Of a DNA stretch of 64,000 nucleotides, positions 1 to 8,767 are shown one piece after another. The position numbers and the translations under genes are program-made. The notes under the pieces were generated by a model, which was not told where the DNA came from, ran no database searches, and was given only the letters and a program-made list of their open reading frames with translations. Numbering within the stretch: the stretch's first letter is position 1; each line of letters begins with the position of its first letter. The stretch is taken from contig NZ_CP035495.1 in the NCBI RefSeq assembly GCF_004135345.1, positions 1 through 64,000 on the forward strand, given 5' to 3'. The DNA is from Xylanimonas allomyrinae. Its GTDB lineage: Bacteria > Actinomycetota > Actinomycetes > Actinomycetales > Cellulomonadaceae.

Positions 1-326
1 ACCAGCACGTCGAGGTCGCCGTCACGCACCTGGGCCTCGCCCGCGGCGCGGTCGGCCACGGTCGTGACCGTCGCGTCGACGCCGGCCGCGCTCGTGGCCT
101 GCTCGACGGCGCTCGCGGTGCCCTGGTCGGTCGCGGCGATCGTGGTGCCCGACGAGCCGCCGGACGCCGCATGGGCCACGAAGATGCCGGCGACGACGGC
201 GACGACCAGCAGCGCCGTCGTGATGAGGAACGAGCGTTGCCGCAGGCGCGTGGACAGCTCGCGCTGGGCGACGAGCCAGGCCGCGCGGGCCGGGCTCAGG
301 CCGACGACGGGGGCGGGAGCGGTCAT
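1..326 (-). CDS. ABC-2 type exporter permease, N-terminal part (cut by window edge)
   Basis: The first 108 codons of a membrane permease are visible, read leftwards from an ATG at 326. A hydrophilic N-terminus (Ala-Trp-Leu-Val-Ala-Gln-Arg-Glu-Leu, typical of NatB-like permeases) leads into one membrane segment near residues 34-52 and then an extracellular stretch. It overlaps the ATPase gene by an ATGA junction (324-326 against 323-325), so the two are translationally coupled and probably form one exporter. The rest of the gene lies outside the window. Substrate is unknown; sodium or drug export is usual for relatives, which is family knowledge only. Confidence 0.8.
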   Translation of the reverse strand, partial: MTAPAPVVGLSPARAAWLVAQRELSTRLRQRSFLITTALLVVAVVAGIFVAHAASGGSSGTTIAATDQGTASAVEQATSAAGVDATVTTVADRAAGEAQVRDGDLDVL

Positions 327-1225
327 CGGGCGACCTCCTCGGAGGCGACGACGTGGCGGAACAGGTCGGTCAGCGACGGGCGTGCCGGCGCGAACTCGTG
401 GACGGGCCCCGCGGCCAGCGCGGCCCGCAGCACCGCCTGCCCGTCGCCGTCGGACGTCTCGACGACGGTGCGGTCCCCGTCGCGCGACAGCTCGCGCGCA
501 CCGGGCACCTGGCCCAGCCACTGCGCGCCCGGCGGGCCGGCGACCACCCAGCGGGGGCGGTCGGTGGTGCGCAGGTCGTCGATCGACCCGGTCGCGACCA
601 TGCGACCGGACTTGATGATGCCGACCCGGTCGCTGATGCGCTCGACCAGCTCGAGCTGGTGGGAGGAGAACACGACGGGCACTCCGGCGTCGGCGCGTTC
701 GCGCAGCACACCGCTCATGACGTCGACGGCCACGGGGTCGAGGCCCGAGAACGGCTCGTCGAGCACCAGCACGTCGGGGTCGTGCACGAGCGCCGCGGCG
801 AGCTGGACGCGCTGCTGGTTGCCCAGCGAGAGCTTCTGCACCTCGTCGCCCAGGCGCTCCGCGACCCCCAGCGTCTCCGCCCACCGCTGCGTGGCCGAGC
901 GTGCCGACGCGGGGGTCAGGCCGTGCAGCCGCGCGAGGTACTCGAGCTGGTCGCGGACCCGCATGCGCGGGTAGAGGCCGCGTTCCTCGGGCATGTAGCC
1001 GATGCGGCGCCGGTCGTCGAGCGTGATCGGCCGGCCCTGCCAGCGCACCTCGCCCGCGTCCGCGGCGAGCACGCCCAGCACGATGCGCATCGCCGTCGTC
1101 TTGCCGGCGCCGTTGGAACCGACGAACCCGAAGATCTCGCCGGACCCGACCGTGAAGGTCGCGCCGTCGAGCGCCTTGCGATCACCGTAGGACTTCGTGA
1201 GGGAGTCGAGCTCGAGGGCGGCCAC
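323..1225 (-). CDS. ABC exporter ATP-binding protein
   Basis: A 300-residue nucleotide-binding subunit that would power the adjacent permease. Walker A GSNGAGKT is at residues 36-43, the signature LSLGNQQ near 132-138 and Walker B VLVLDEP near 152-158, followed by a DUF4162-like C-terminal region of about 90 residues typical of NatA/DrrA-type exporters. The ATG start gives a clean N-terminus (MAALELDSL) with no extra residues. The gene lies between a TetR regulator upstream and the permease downstream, all on the minus strand, which suggests a regulator-controlled exporter. The transported compound cannot be read from the sequence. Confidence 0.93.
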   Translation of the reverse strand: MAALELDSLTKSYGDRKALDGATFTVGSGEIFGFVGSNGAGKTTAMRIVLGVLAADAGEVRWQGRPITLDDRRRIGYMPEERGLYPRMRVRDQLEYLARLHGLTPASARSATQRWAETLGVAERLGDEVQKLSLGNQQRVQLAAALVHDPDVLVLDEPFSGLDPVAVDVMSGVLRERADAGVPVVFSSHQLELVERISDRVGIIKSGRMVATGSIDDLRTTDRPRWVVAGPPGAQWLGQVPGARELSRDGDRTVVETSDGDGQAVLRAALAAGPVHEFAPARPSLTDLFRHVVASEEVAR

Positions 1226-1304
1226 GGCGTCGATCCTGCCTCACGCCACAGCCACCGGCGCGCGCAGGGCACGAGCAGGAGTCAGGTCGGCATTCCGTCG
1301 TCAT

Positions 1305-1326
1305 CTCGTGCCCCCGGGCGCACGAG
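1305..1326 (-). terminator. Hairpin between TetR and ABC genes
   Basis: CTCGTGC (1305-1311) and GCACGAG (1320-1326) are perfect inverted repeats, and the 8-base loop itself contains CCCGGG. It lies 46 bases downstream of the TetR stop. No T-run follows. It could attenuate read-through from the regulator into the transporter, or be an operator; only the symmetry is seen. Confidence 0.35.
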
Positions 1327-1371
1327 CGGACGACGAACTGCCGCGCTGACCGCAGGGCACGCCCTGTGGCG

Positions 1372-2046
1372 TCAGCGTGGCGGCCGTGGCTTGGTCAGCT
1401 CGGGCTTCTTCTCCATGCCCTTGAGCCCGTTCCATGCGAGGTTCACCAGGTGGGCCGCGACCTGCTGCTTGCCGGGCGAGCGCGCGTCGAGCCAGTACTG
1501 GCCGGTCAGGGCGATCATCCCGACCAGCATCTGGGCGTACAGGGGAGCGGTGCGCGCCTCGAGCCCGTTGGCCTTGAACTGGTCGACGAGCAGGTGCTCG
1601 ACCTTGGTGGCGACGTCCCCGATGAGCGAGGAGAACGTGCCCGTCGCCTGCGCGACGGGCGAGTCGCGCACCAGGATGCGGAACCCGTCCTCGTGCGCCT
1701 CGATGTAGTCGAGCAGTGCCAGCGACGCGCGCTCCACGAGCACCTTGGGGTGGGCGCTCTCGGCGAGCGACCCGATGAGCGCCCCGGTCAGCGCCTGCAC
1801 CTCACGGTCGACGACGACGGCGTAGATGCCCTCCTTGCCCCCGAAGTGCTCGTACACCACGGGCTTGGAGACCTCGGCCCGCGTCGCGATCTCCTCGACG
1901 CTCGTGCCGTCGAACCCTTTCTCGGCGAACAGGCCGCGGCCGACGGCGACGAGCTGCTCGCGGCGCTCGCTCGCGGTCATGCGGGCGCGCGGGGCACGCG
2001 CGGTGGCGCGGCGGGACTCGCGGGGGGCGTCGGGCATGGCCCCCAT
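1372..2046 (-). CDS. TetR/AcrR family transcriptional regulator
   Basis: A 224-residue repressor. The N-terminal helix-turn-helix is clear (ASEREQL-type entry, then SVEEIATRAEVSKPVVYEHF near residues 50-70), followed by an all-helical ligand-binding domain ending in a basic tail (KKPELTKPRPPR). Of two in-frame ATG codons (2046 and 2037) the first has AAGG a few bases upstream. It sits immediately upstream of the ABC exporter on the same strand, with 146 bases between, so local control of that exporter is likely but inferred. No strong operator palindrome was recognised upstream. Confidence 0.9.
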   Translation of the reverse strand: MGAMPDAPRESRRATARAPRARMTASERREQLVAVGRGLFAEKGFDGTSVEEIATRAEVSKPVVYEHFGGKEGIYAVVVDREVQALTGALIGSLAESAHPKVLVERASLALLDYIEAHEDGFRILVRDSPVAQATGTFSSLIGDVATKVEHLLVDQFKANGLEARTAPLYAQMLVGMIALTGQYWLDARSPGKQQVAAHLVNLAWNGLKGMEKKPELTKPRPPR

Positions 2047-2155
2047 TGTGCCTTCCCATCACCCGGGAGCCGCCGGACGGTGTCGGGGACGGCGCGACGA
2101 CCTGGCAGACTGTCCGGGGACGTCGGACGGTGCGCCGCCACCGCTGACGGAACGA

Positions 2156-2227
2156 TCCGCCTTGGTGTAATCGGCAGCACAGGGGTTTTTGGTGCCCTTA
2201 GTCCAGGTTCGAGTCCTGGGGGCGGAG
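2156..2227 (+). tRNA. tRNA-Gln (anticodon UUG)
   Basis: A complete cloverleaf. Acceptor TCCGCCT (2156-2162) pairs with GGGCGGA (2220-2226), the last pair being T-G. The anticodon stem GGGGT/GCCCT encloses loop TTTTGGT with anticodon TTG. The T-arm is CCAGG TTCGAGT CCTGG. The discriminator is G2227 and CCA is not encoded. It lies just upstream of glmU, an arrangement also found in other actinobacteria. Confidence 0.93.
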
Positions 2228-2280
2228 CCCGTACCTGAGAGTGCCCTCACCCTCAGCAGGTTCGAGCAGGAAGGTCCCCG

Positions 2281-3807
2281 GTGTCGACCGAAACCACCGC
2301 AACCCCGGCGCCCGCCGCCGTCGTCGTCCTGGCGGCAGGCCAGGGCACGCGCATGAAGTCGAACCTGCCGAAGGTGCTGCACGCCGTGGGTGGCCGCAGC
2401 CTGCTCGGGCATGCGATGGTCGCGGGGCGCGAGCTCGCCCCGGCGCACCTGGCCGTCGTCGTGCGGCACGGGCGCGACCTCGTCGCGGCCGAGGCGCTGC
2501 GCGTCGACCCGGCCGCCGTCGTCGCCGACCAGGACGACGTGCCCGGCACGGGGCGCGCCGCGCAGGCGGGGCTCGAGGCGCTCGACGCGATCGTCGGCGG
2601 GGCCGGGCTCAGCGGGTCCGTCGTCGTCACCGCGAGCGACGTGCCGCTGCTCGACGGCGCCACGCTCAGCCAGCTCGTCGCGGCGCACCACGCTGACGGC
2701 AACGCGGTCACGATCCTCACCACCGTCGTCGCCGACGCGACCGGCTACGGGCGCATCGTGCGCGCGCAGGGCGAGGGCGACGTGCTCGCGATCGTCGAGC
2801 ACAAGGACGCCACCCAGAGCCAGCGGGAGATCCGGGAGATCAACTCCTCGATCTTCGTCTTCGACGCCGACGTGCTGCGTCGCGGCCTGGCGTCCCTGAC
2901 GCTCGACAACGCCCAGGGTGAGATGTACCTGACCGACGTCGTCGCGTTCGCGCGCTCGGAGGGCCGCCCGGTGCGCGCGGTCATCGCCGACGACCCCCTG
3001 ACCGTCGAGGGCACCAACGACCGGCTCGCCCTGAGCGTGCTCGGCGCCGAGCTCAACCGCCGCACCCTGGAGCGCTGGATGCTCGACGGTGTGACCGTCG
3101 TCGACCCGGGCAGCACCTGGGTCGACGTCGACGTCGAGCTCGCGCCCGACGTCACGCTGCTGCCCGGCACGCAGCTGCACGGGGCGACGCGTGTCGAGCG
3201 GGGCGCGACAATCGGCCCGGACACCACGCTGACCGACATGGAGGTCGGCGAGGGCGCAACCGTGACGCGCACCCACGCGTCGCTGTCCGTCATCGGCGCG
3301 GGGGCCACGGTGGGTCCGTTCTCCTACCTGCGGCCGGGCACCGTGCTGGGTGCGGGCGGCAAGATCGGCGCGTACGTCGAGGTCAAGAACTCCCAGATCG
3401 GCGACGGGTCCAAGGTGCCGCACCTGTCCTACGTGGGCGACGCGACCATCGGGGAGGGCTCCAACCTTGGCGCCGGCACCATCGTCGCCAACTACGACGG
3501 CGTCGCCAAGCACCGCACGGTCGTCGGCTCGCAGGTGCGCGTCGGGTCCGACAACGTTCTGGTCGCGCCCGTGACCATCGGCGACGGCGCCTACACGGCC
3601 GCCGGCTCCACGGTCACGCGTGACGTGCCGGCGGGTGCGCTCGGCGTCGGGCGGGCGCAGCAGCGGAACGTCGAAGGTTGGGTCGCGCGCAGGAGATCCG
3701 GCAGCGCATCTGCTGCCGCCGCCGATGCGGCGACGGGCGGCGAGCCGCACAATGCCCCCACGAAGAGCGATGCGGACGCCTCGCCGAGCGAAGGAAGCGC
3801 CCTCTGA
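2281..3807 (+). CDS. glmU: Bifunctional GlmU: N-acetylglucosamine-1-phosphate uridyltransferase / glucosamine-1-phosphate acetyltransferase
   Basis: Makes UDP-GlcNAc, the cytoplasmic precursor of peptidoglycan and of surface polysaccharides. The 508-residue protein has the nucleotidyltransferase loop AAGQGTRMKSNLPKVLH near residues 18-35 and, from about residue 265, the hexapeptide-repeat left-handed beta-helix of the acetyltransferase (NSQIGDGSKVPHLSYVGDA, then GAGTIVANYDG). The GTG start at 2281 is preceded by GCAGGAAGGT at good spacing. The C-terminus carries a 40-residue Ala/Ser/Asp-rich tail, common in actinobacterial GlmU. Its TGA shares one base with the ATG of prs, so the two are co-expressed. 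Its product feeds the glycan genes further along the window. Confidence 0.97.
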   Translation: MSTETTATPAPAAVVVLAAGQGTRMKSNLPKVLHAVGGRSLLGHAMVAGRELAPAHLAVVVRHGRDLVAAEALRVDPAAVVADQDDVPGTGRAAQAGLEALDAIVGGAGLSGSVVVTASDVPLLDGATLSQLVAAHHADGNAVTILTTVVADATGYGRIVRAQGEGDVLAIVEHKDATQSQREIREINSSIFVFDADVLRRGLASLTLDNAQGEMYLTDVVAFARSEGRPVRAVIADDPLTVEGTNDRLALSVLGAELNRRTLERWMLDGVTVVDPGSTWVDVDVELAPDVTLLPGTQLHGATRVERGATIGPDTTLTDMEVGEGATVTRTHASLSVIGAGATVGPFSYLRPGTVLGAGGKIGAYVEVKNSQIGDGSKVPHLSYVGDATIGEGSNLGAGTIVANYDGVAKHRTVVGSQVRVGSDNVLVAPVTIGDGAYTAAGSTVTRDVPAGALGVGRAQQRNVEGWVARRRSGSASAAAADAATGGEPHNAPTKSDADASPSEGSAL

Positions 3808-4790
3808 TGAACACGTCGATCCACGGCACCGCCGACCGCGAGCTCGTCCTGGCCACGGGACGTGCTCACACCGAGCTCGCCGACGCCGTCGCCAAGGAGC
3901 TGGACATCGCGCTCCTGCCCGTCTCGGCCTACGACTTCGCCAACAGCGAGACGTACGTGCGGTTCGGCGAGTCGATCCGCGGCACCGACATCTTCCTCAT
4001 CCAGTCGCACACCGCGCCCGTCAACCAGTGGCTCATGGAGCAGCTGCTCATGGTCGACGCCGCCAAGCGCGCCTCGGCGCACCGCATCACCGTCGTCGCG
4101 CCGTTCTACGCCTACGCGCGCCAGGACAAGAAGTCGCGCGGCCGCGAGCCGATCTCGGCACGCCTGGTGGCCGACCTGCTGCGCACCGCGGGTGCCGACC
4201 GCATCATGAGCGTCGATCTGCACACCCCGCAGATCCAGGGCTTCTTCGACGGCCCGGTCGACCACCTGTGGGCCATGCCCGTGCTGACCGACTACGTGCG
4301 CACGCGCGTCGACCTGGAGAACGTCGCGGTCGTCTCGCCCGACGCCGGTCGTATCCGCGTCGCCGAGCAGTGGGCCGCGAAGCTGGGCGGTGCCCCGCTG
4401 GCGTTCGTGCACAAGACGCGCGACGTGACGCAGCCCAACAAGTCGCACGCCAACCGTGTCGTAGGCGAGGTCGAGGGCCGCGAGTGCGTGCTGGTCGACG
4501 ACCTCATCGACACCGGCGGCACCATCGCCGAGGCGGTCAAGGTCATCCTCGACGCCGGCGCCAAGTCGGTGCTCGTCGCCGCCACGCACGGCGTGCTCTC
4601 GCCGCCGGCCGCGCAGCGCCTGCACGAGTGCGGAGCGACCGAGGTGGTCATCACCGACACGCTTCCGATCGACCCCGCCAAGCGGTTCGCGGAGCTGACG
4701 GTGCTGTCGATCGCGCCGTTGCTGGCGCGCGCGATCCGCGAGGTGTTCGACGACGGGTCGGTCACGAGCCTGTTCGACGGCAACAGCTAG
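3807..4790 (+). CDS. prs: Ribose-phosphate pyrophosphokinase (PRPP synthetase)
   Basis: Converts ribose 5-phosphate and ATP to PRPP for nucleotide, His and Trp synthesis. The 327-residue protein has the family's usual length. It shows the flexible-loop residues YARQDKKSRGREPISA, the divalent-metal site SVDLHTPQIQGFFD and the PRPP-binding loop VLVDDLIDTGGTI near residues 228-240. The ATG at 3807 overlaps the glmU stop (TGATG), which fixes the start. The glmU-prs pairing is standard in actinobacteria. No domain is missing. Confidence 0.97.
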   Translation: MNTSIHGTADRELVLATGRAHTELADAVAKELDIALLPVSAYDFANSETYVRFGESIRGTDIFLIQSHTAPVNQWLMEQLLMVDAAKRASAHRITVVAPFYAYARQDKKSRGREPISARLVADLLRTAGADRIMSVDLHTPQIQGFFDGPVDHLWAMPVLTDYVRTRVDLENVAVVSPDAGRIRVAEQWAAKLGGAPLAFVHKTRDVTQPNKSHANRVVGEVEGRECVLVDDLIDTGGTIAEAVKVILDAGAKSVLVAATHGVLSPPAAQRLHECGATEVVITDTLPIDPAKRFAELTVLSIAPLLARAIREVFDDGSVTSLFDGNS

Positions 4791-4794
4791 AACC

Positions 4795-4828
4795 GCGGGT
4801 CCGGGGGCGAGGAAGCGCCCCGGCCCGC
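4795..4828 (+). terminator. Putative terminator after prs
   Basis: A GC hairpin begins five bases after the prs stop. GCGGG-CCGGGG pairs with CCCCGG-CCCGC, with one bulged T in the left arm and a short AGGAA-containing loop. No T-run follows, as is usual in this genome. Confidence 0.55.
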
Positions 4829-5302
4829 AGCGAGTATGCACCGGCGCGGAGCGCGGTCGTCAACCTCCTGACAGCCGCGCTCCGCGTCGTCTGCGGCGCC
4901 AGACGGGGCGTGCGACGCGCGATGGCGCGGCGCCCCGCAGCGACCCACGTGTCGGCTCCTGGCTGCCTGCGGGCTGGTCCCGGGCGGGCGCCACCGGGCG
5001 CCGCGGCCCGTCGGTGCGTGGAGCCTGCCGCACGAAGGAAGCGCAATCTTGCGCCAGGCTGACGATCGATCAACGCCCTCGAATGTCGTAAATGGGCGAA
5101 ATGTCGTCCTCCGAGTGCCAAATGGCATCATTCTGCGCCGATGCGTGCCAATGGTTCGAAATCGGTTTGTACGTTCGATGTGCGCGTGCGGAAGCGAAGC
5201 ACGCATTCCCAGGGCATGCGTCCCTGAACTCCACCTCGGGCGACGCCGCACACGAAGGCTCGCAGAGGCGTCCAGAACGCCACTCAGCATGAAGAGAGCA
5301 CG
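4829..5302 (+). promoter_or_regulatory. Gene-free upstream region of the LPXTG protein
   Basis: No convincing gene was found here. The first 200 bases are ordinary high-GC sequence. From about 5040 the composition becomes clearly less GC-rich than the neighbours, as expected for a promoter region. Two perfect short palindromes stand out: GCGCAATCTTGCGC at 5041-5054 and TGCCAAATGGCA near 5117-5128. Either could be an operator for the surface protein downstream. No -35/-10 pair can be assigned with confidence. Confidence 0.35.
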
Positions 5303-7054
5303 ATGAGCATTCGAGAAGGCGGCGCGGGAGAGCGCTGCGAGATTCCATGGCGCAGGGCGGCCGCGATCGTGACGGTCGGCGTACTGGCACTGACCGGGGC
5401 CACCGCCCTGGCGGCATCCTCGGCGGCCGGCGCCCCGGCCACGGGCGTTCCCGCCGCAGTGCCTTCTGGGCAGCCGCTCGTGCCGATCGACACGACCTGC
5501 AGCTTTGCGGAGCCGGGCACGGGGTTGCATGCGGACACGATCTGCTGGATCGACCTGGCCGAGGTCTCGCCGGAGAGGACCTTTGAGGCGCACACGATCC
5601 ACGTCAGCCTGCCTGACGGGTCGGTCGTCTCGCTCTTGCTGCAAGTGCAGGGCGCCTCGGCCGGTCCCGTGCCGGTCGGTGACGGCTATCTCGGCGGGCG
5701 CGGCTACCTGGGCATCGCCGGTGACGTCGCGGTGATCGGCGGGCACCCCACGTACATTCAGACCGGCCTGAGCGTCGCGGCGGCGCAGGCGGTGGGGCCG
5801 ACCGGAGACCTGGTGGCGCCACCCCCGATCGTCTTCGCGGACGCTGGGTCGATCCTGTCGACGGCCGGGGGCTCGGTCAAACTCGTGAACGTGCGCCCGC
5901 TGCAGGGCGACCAGGGCGATGCCTGCCCCGGAGGACCTCACGAGTCGCTGGACCCTCCACTCGGCTTGGATCAGGACGTCTACGTGTGCACGGCCGCCGA
6001 GTCCGGACCCCGGCCCGGCGCCGTGATGGGCATCGGCGTCCCCGGTACCAGACCGATGGCGATCATCGAGAGTGCGGACAGTCTCGGTGCGCTCTCCGGT
6101 GCGGCGGTGGCGATCGGTGTGAAGCTGTCGGCGGTCCAGGTGACGACACGGATCGTCTCGCCCGACGCGGGCGACGTCGCCGAGGCCAGCGTGCGCAGCG
6201 AGGCGGGGACGACGCTGACGTCGGCGGAGACGACGCCGAGCGAGACGAGCGCGGCCTCGCCCGTCATCAGGTTCCTGCCCTCGGCTGCCGGCGACGACGT
6301 CACGTTCGCGACGCAGGTGCCGAACGGCAGCCCGGGCCTCTACCTCCAGCAATGGGAGTGCTCGCCGGACGCCGGCCAGATGAGCGCCACGACGCCGATC
6401 GCCGCGAACGTCGCGCACGCGGTGAACGTCCAGCCGGGCACGCTGGTCAGCTGCACCGTCACCCACCTGGCGCAGCGTCTCGCGATCCAGACCACGGCCA
6501 CGACGATCGACGTCAACGCGGACGGTGCGGTGAGCGCCGGGGACACCGTGCAGTTCCGGTACACGGTCAGGAACACCGGAGCCGTCCGGTTCACGGGAAT
6601 CCTCGTGGAGGACGCGATCGCGGGCAGCGTGACGTGCGACGACGCCGCGCTCGAGCCTGGAGCGTCGACGACCTGCACAGCCGTGCGACCCTACGTCGTC
6701 TCGGCCGCCGACGCGGCGGCGGGCGAGGTGACCTCGACCGCGACGGCAGGGGGCGCCTCGCCCGACGGCGACGCACCCGTCCGGTCCACGCCGGCCGTCG
6801 TCACCGTCGCGCTCGATGAGCCCGGCCGTGTGACCGAGTCCCCGAGCGAACCGCCCGCCTCGCCGTCGCCGACCCCCGAGGCGAGCGCCGGCACGGAGGC
6901 CGGTCAGCCCACCGCCGACTCCTCGGACTCCGGCATTCTGCCCCGCACGGGAATGTCGCCGCTCGGCGCGCTCGCCGCGCTCGTCCTCGTTGCCGGGGGC
7001 GTGTTCCTGGTCGTCATCGCTCGCCGTCGTCTCGTCGCGGGCGCGCGTCGCTGA
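5303..7054 (+). CDS. LPXTG-anchored surface protein with DUF11-type domain
   Basis: A 583-residue secreted, wall-attached protein of unknown role. An N-terminal signal peptide (basic stretch, then TVGVLALTGATALAA near residues 25-40) is followed by about 330 residues without a recognised fold. Next comes a DUF11-like beta-sandwich near residues 395-500 (DVNADGAVSAGDTVQFRYTV start), then a Pro/Ser/Glu-rich wall-spanning stretch. The sortase signal LPRTG at residues 546-550 is followed by a membrane segment and an RRR tail. No sortase gene is in the window. It stands alone between two hairpin terminators. Adhesin-like function is plausible from the architecture but is inference. Confidence 0.9.
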   Translation: MSIREGGAGERCEIPWRRAAAIVTVGVLALTGATALAASSAAGAPATGVPAAVPSGQPLVPIDTTCSFAEPGTGLHADTICWIDLAEVSPERTFEAHTIHVSLPDGSVVSLLLQVQGASAGPVPVGDGYLGGRGYLGIAGDVAVIGGHPTYIQTGLSVAAAQAVGPTGDLVAPPPIVFADAGSILSTAGGSVKLVNVRPLQGDQGDACPGGPHESLDPPLGLDQDVYVCTAAESGPRPGAVMGIGVPGTRPMAIIESADSLGALSGAAVAIGVKLSAVQVTTRIVSPDAGDVAEASVRSEAGTTLTSAETTPSETSAASPVIRFLPSAAGDDVTFATQVPNGSPGLYLQQWECSPDAGQMSATTPIAANVAHAVNVQPGTLVSCTVTHLAQRLAIQTTATTIDVNADGAVSAGDTVQFRYTVRNTGAVRFTGILVEDAIAGSVTCDDAALEPGASTTCTAVRPYVVSAADAAAGEVTSTATAGGASPDGDAPVRSTPAVVTVALDEPGRVTESPSEPPASPSPTPEASAGTEAGQPTADSSDSGILPRTGMSPLGALAALVLVAGGVFLVVIARRRLVAGARR

Positions 7055-7065
7055 CGGGGCGCGCA

Positions 7066-7108
7066 GTTGTGGCCGGGCCGTGGTCTTGGACGGCGGCCCG
7101 GCCACAAC
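7066..7108 (+). terminator. Strong hairpin terminator
   Basis: A perfect 15-bp inverted repeat (7066-7080 with 7094-7108, starting GTTGTGGCC) with a 13-base loop lies 12 bases after the surface-protein stop. It has no T-run but is one of the strongest stems in the window. Confidence 0.8.
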
Positions 7109-7200
7109 CGCCGGAGCGGTGCCGAGGTGGAGTCGGCGCCCGGGCGCATCGATGCGTGCACGGCATCTCCAGCGGCGTTTCTCGCGCCGTGACGCGGATG

Positions 7201-7466
7201 TAGCGGGTCCTCCCCCGGGACGGGTACAGTATCCAGGTTGCCTCGGCGAGGGATGTCAGGCGGGCAGCGGCCGCACCACAGGGTCTGGCCGCGTCGCTAC
7301 GCGGACTCCGTGATCGACTGGGCGGTCCGGCACGGTGATTCACACCACTGCTGCCGCGCCCCGCGCGCGTCCGTCTCGCGTCCCGCGCCGACGCGACCGC
7401 CCATTCGAAGAAGACTTCCGCTGGTTGCCCAGCGGCACCACCAGCGAATCGTCAGGAGTTCCCCCC
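7201..7466 (+). promoter_or_regulatory. Structured 5' leader of rplY
   Basis: This stretch before the L25 gene has no credible reading frame but several local stems: CCTCGGCGAGG, GCGGCC...GGCCGC around 7268-7295 and GCGTCGCTACGC just after. A -10-like TACAGT lies near 7226. L25/Ctc is a general-stress protein in many bacteria, so a regulated leader is plausible. No known riboswitch class was recognised. Confidence 0.35.
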
Positions 7467-8057
7467 ATGGCTGAGATCAAGCTCGTCGCCGAGGCCCGTA
7501 CCGAGTTCGGTAAGGGCGCCGCCCGTCGCATCCGCCGCGAGGACAAGATCCCCGCCGTCCTCTACGGCCACGGCGGCGACCCGGTCCACGTCGCCCTCCC
7601 GGGCCACCAGACCGCGCTCGCCCTTCGCCAGGCGAACGCGCTGTTCTCGGTCGAGCTGGACGGCAAGGCCCAGCTCGCCGTCGTCAAGGACGTCCAGCGT
7701 GACGCCATCGGCACCGTGATCGAGCACATCGACCTGCTCGTGGTGAAGGCCGGCGAGAAGATCTCGGTCGAGATCCCCGTCGTCGTCGTCGGCGAGTCGG
7801 CCCCCGGCACCATCCACCTCGTCGAGTCGCAGACGCTGCACGTCGAGGCCGAGGCCACGCACCTGCCGCAGTCGATCGAGGTCTCGATCGAGGGCCTCAC
7901 CGCCGGCAGCGTGATCACCGCCGCCGACGTCAAGCTCCCCGCCAACGTCTCGCTGCTGGTCGACGGCGAGCACGCCGTCGTGACCGTCGCCGAGCCGCAG
8001 GGCGAGGCCACCGGCGAGGAGGCCGGCGAGGCCGAGGCAGCCGCCGCCGCCGAGTGA
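7467..8057 (+). CDS. rplY: 50S ribosomal protein L25 / general stress protein Ctc
   Basis: Binds 5S rRNA in the large ribosomal subunit. The 196-residue protein is the long Ctc/TL5 form. The N-terminal L25 fold runs from EIKLVAEARTEFGKGAARR to about residue 90, including AVLYGHGGDPVHVAL. The C-terminal beta domain (ISVEIPVVVVGES) follows, ending in an acidic Glu/Ala tail. The ATG at 7467 was chosen because CAGGAG lies at proper spacing and the N-terminus then matches the family; longer in-frame starts would add about 44 unconserved residues. A hairpin terminator separates it from pth, but the rplY-pth order is the normal actinobacterial one. Confidence 0.96.
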   Translation: MAEIKLVAEARTEFGKGAARRIRREDKIPAVLYGHGGDPVHVALPGHQTALALRQANALFSVELDGKAQLAVVKDVQRDAIGTVIEHIDLLVVKAGEKISVEIPVVVVGESAPGTIHLVESQTLHVEAEATHLPQSIEVSIEGLTAGSVITAADVKLPANVSLLVDGEHAVVTVAEPQGEATGEEAGEAEAAAAAE

Positions 8058-8080
8058 GCTGACGCTCCCGCACATCGTCC

Positions 8081-8116
8081 GAGGGCGCCCGGTACCGTTC
8101 GGTTCCGGGCGCCCTC
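8081..8116 (+). terminator. Hairpin terminator after rplY
   Basis: GAGGGCGCCCGG (8081-8092) pairs perfectly with CCGGGCGCCCTC (8105-8116), and three more pairs are possible inside the loop. It lies between rplY and pth. Confidence 0.8.
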
Positions 8117-8149
8117 GCGCATGCCCCCCGTCCCCTCCCAGGAGGTCCT

Positions 8150-8758
8150 GTGAGCGACAACCCGTGGCTCGTCGTCGGGCTCGGAAACCCGGGCGCCCAG
8201 TACGCGGGCAACCGGCACAACGTCGGGCAGATGGTGCTCGACCTTCTCGCGCAGCGGGCAGGCGTGCGGTTCTCACGGCACCCGCGTGCGCAGGCCGTCG
8301 CCGGTGAGGGCCGGCTCGGCGTGCTGCCGGGCGGGCGTCCCGGACCGCGCCTCGTGCTCGCCAAGCCGACGACGTACATGAACGTCTCCGGCGGCCCCGT
8401 CGCCACGCTGGCGGCGTACTACGGCGTCGACGCCGCGCACGTTCTGGTGGTCCACGACGAGGTCGACATCCCGTTCGACACCATCAAGCTCAAGGCAGGC
8501 GGCGGCGAGGGCGGCCACAACGGGTTGCGTGACATCACCAAGGCGCTCGGCACCAAGGACTACGTGCGGGTTCGCGTGGGCGTGGGGCGCCCCCCGGGGC
8601 GGATGGACACCGCGGACCACGTCCTGCGCGACTTCTCCGCCGCGGAGAAGAAGGACCTGCCGATCCTGATCGACGACGCCGCGGACGCCGTCGAGCAAGT
8701 GATCATCGAGGGACTGCTGGCCGCCCAGGGCCGGTTCCACGCGCGCACCGGGCGGTAA
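8150..8758 (+). CDS. pth: Peptidyl-tRNA hydrolase
   Basis: Releases tRNA from peptidyl-tRNA dropped by stalled ribosomes, in the cytoplasm. 202 residues, normal family size. Key residues are in place: Asn13 in VVGLGNPG, catalytic His23 in NRHNVGQM, Asp103 in [10 protein letters not shown] and the [13 protein letters not shown] loop that binds the tRNA end. The GTG start has a near-perfect CCAGGAGGTCC upstream. It is followed after nine bases by the DUF4190 gene, so the two may share a transcript. Confidence 0.97.
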   Translation: MSDNPWLVVGLGNPGAQYAGNRHNVGQMVLDLLAQRAGVRFSRHPRAQAVAGEGRLGVLPGGRPGPRLVLAKPTTYMNVSGGPVATLAAYYGVDAAHVLVVHDEVDIPFDTIKLKAGGGEGGHNGLRDITKALGTKDYVRVRVGVGRPPGRMDTADHVLRDFSAAEKKDLPILIDDAADAVEQVIIEGLLAAQGRFHARTGR

Positions 8759-8767
8759 CATCCGAGC

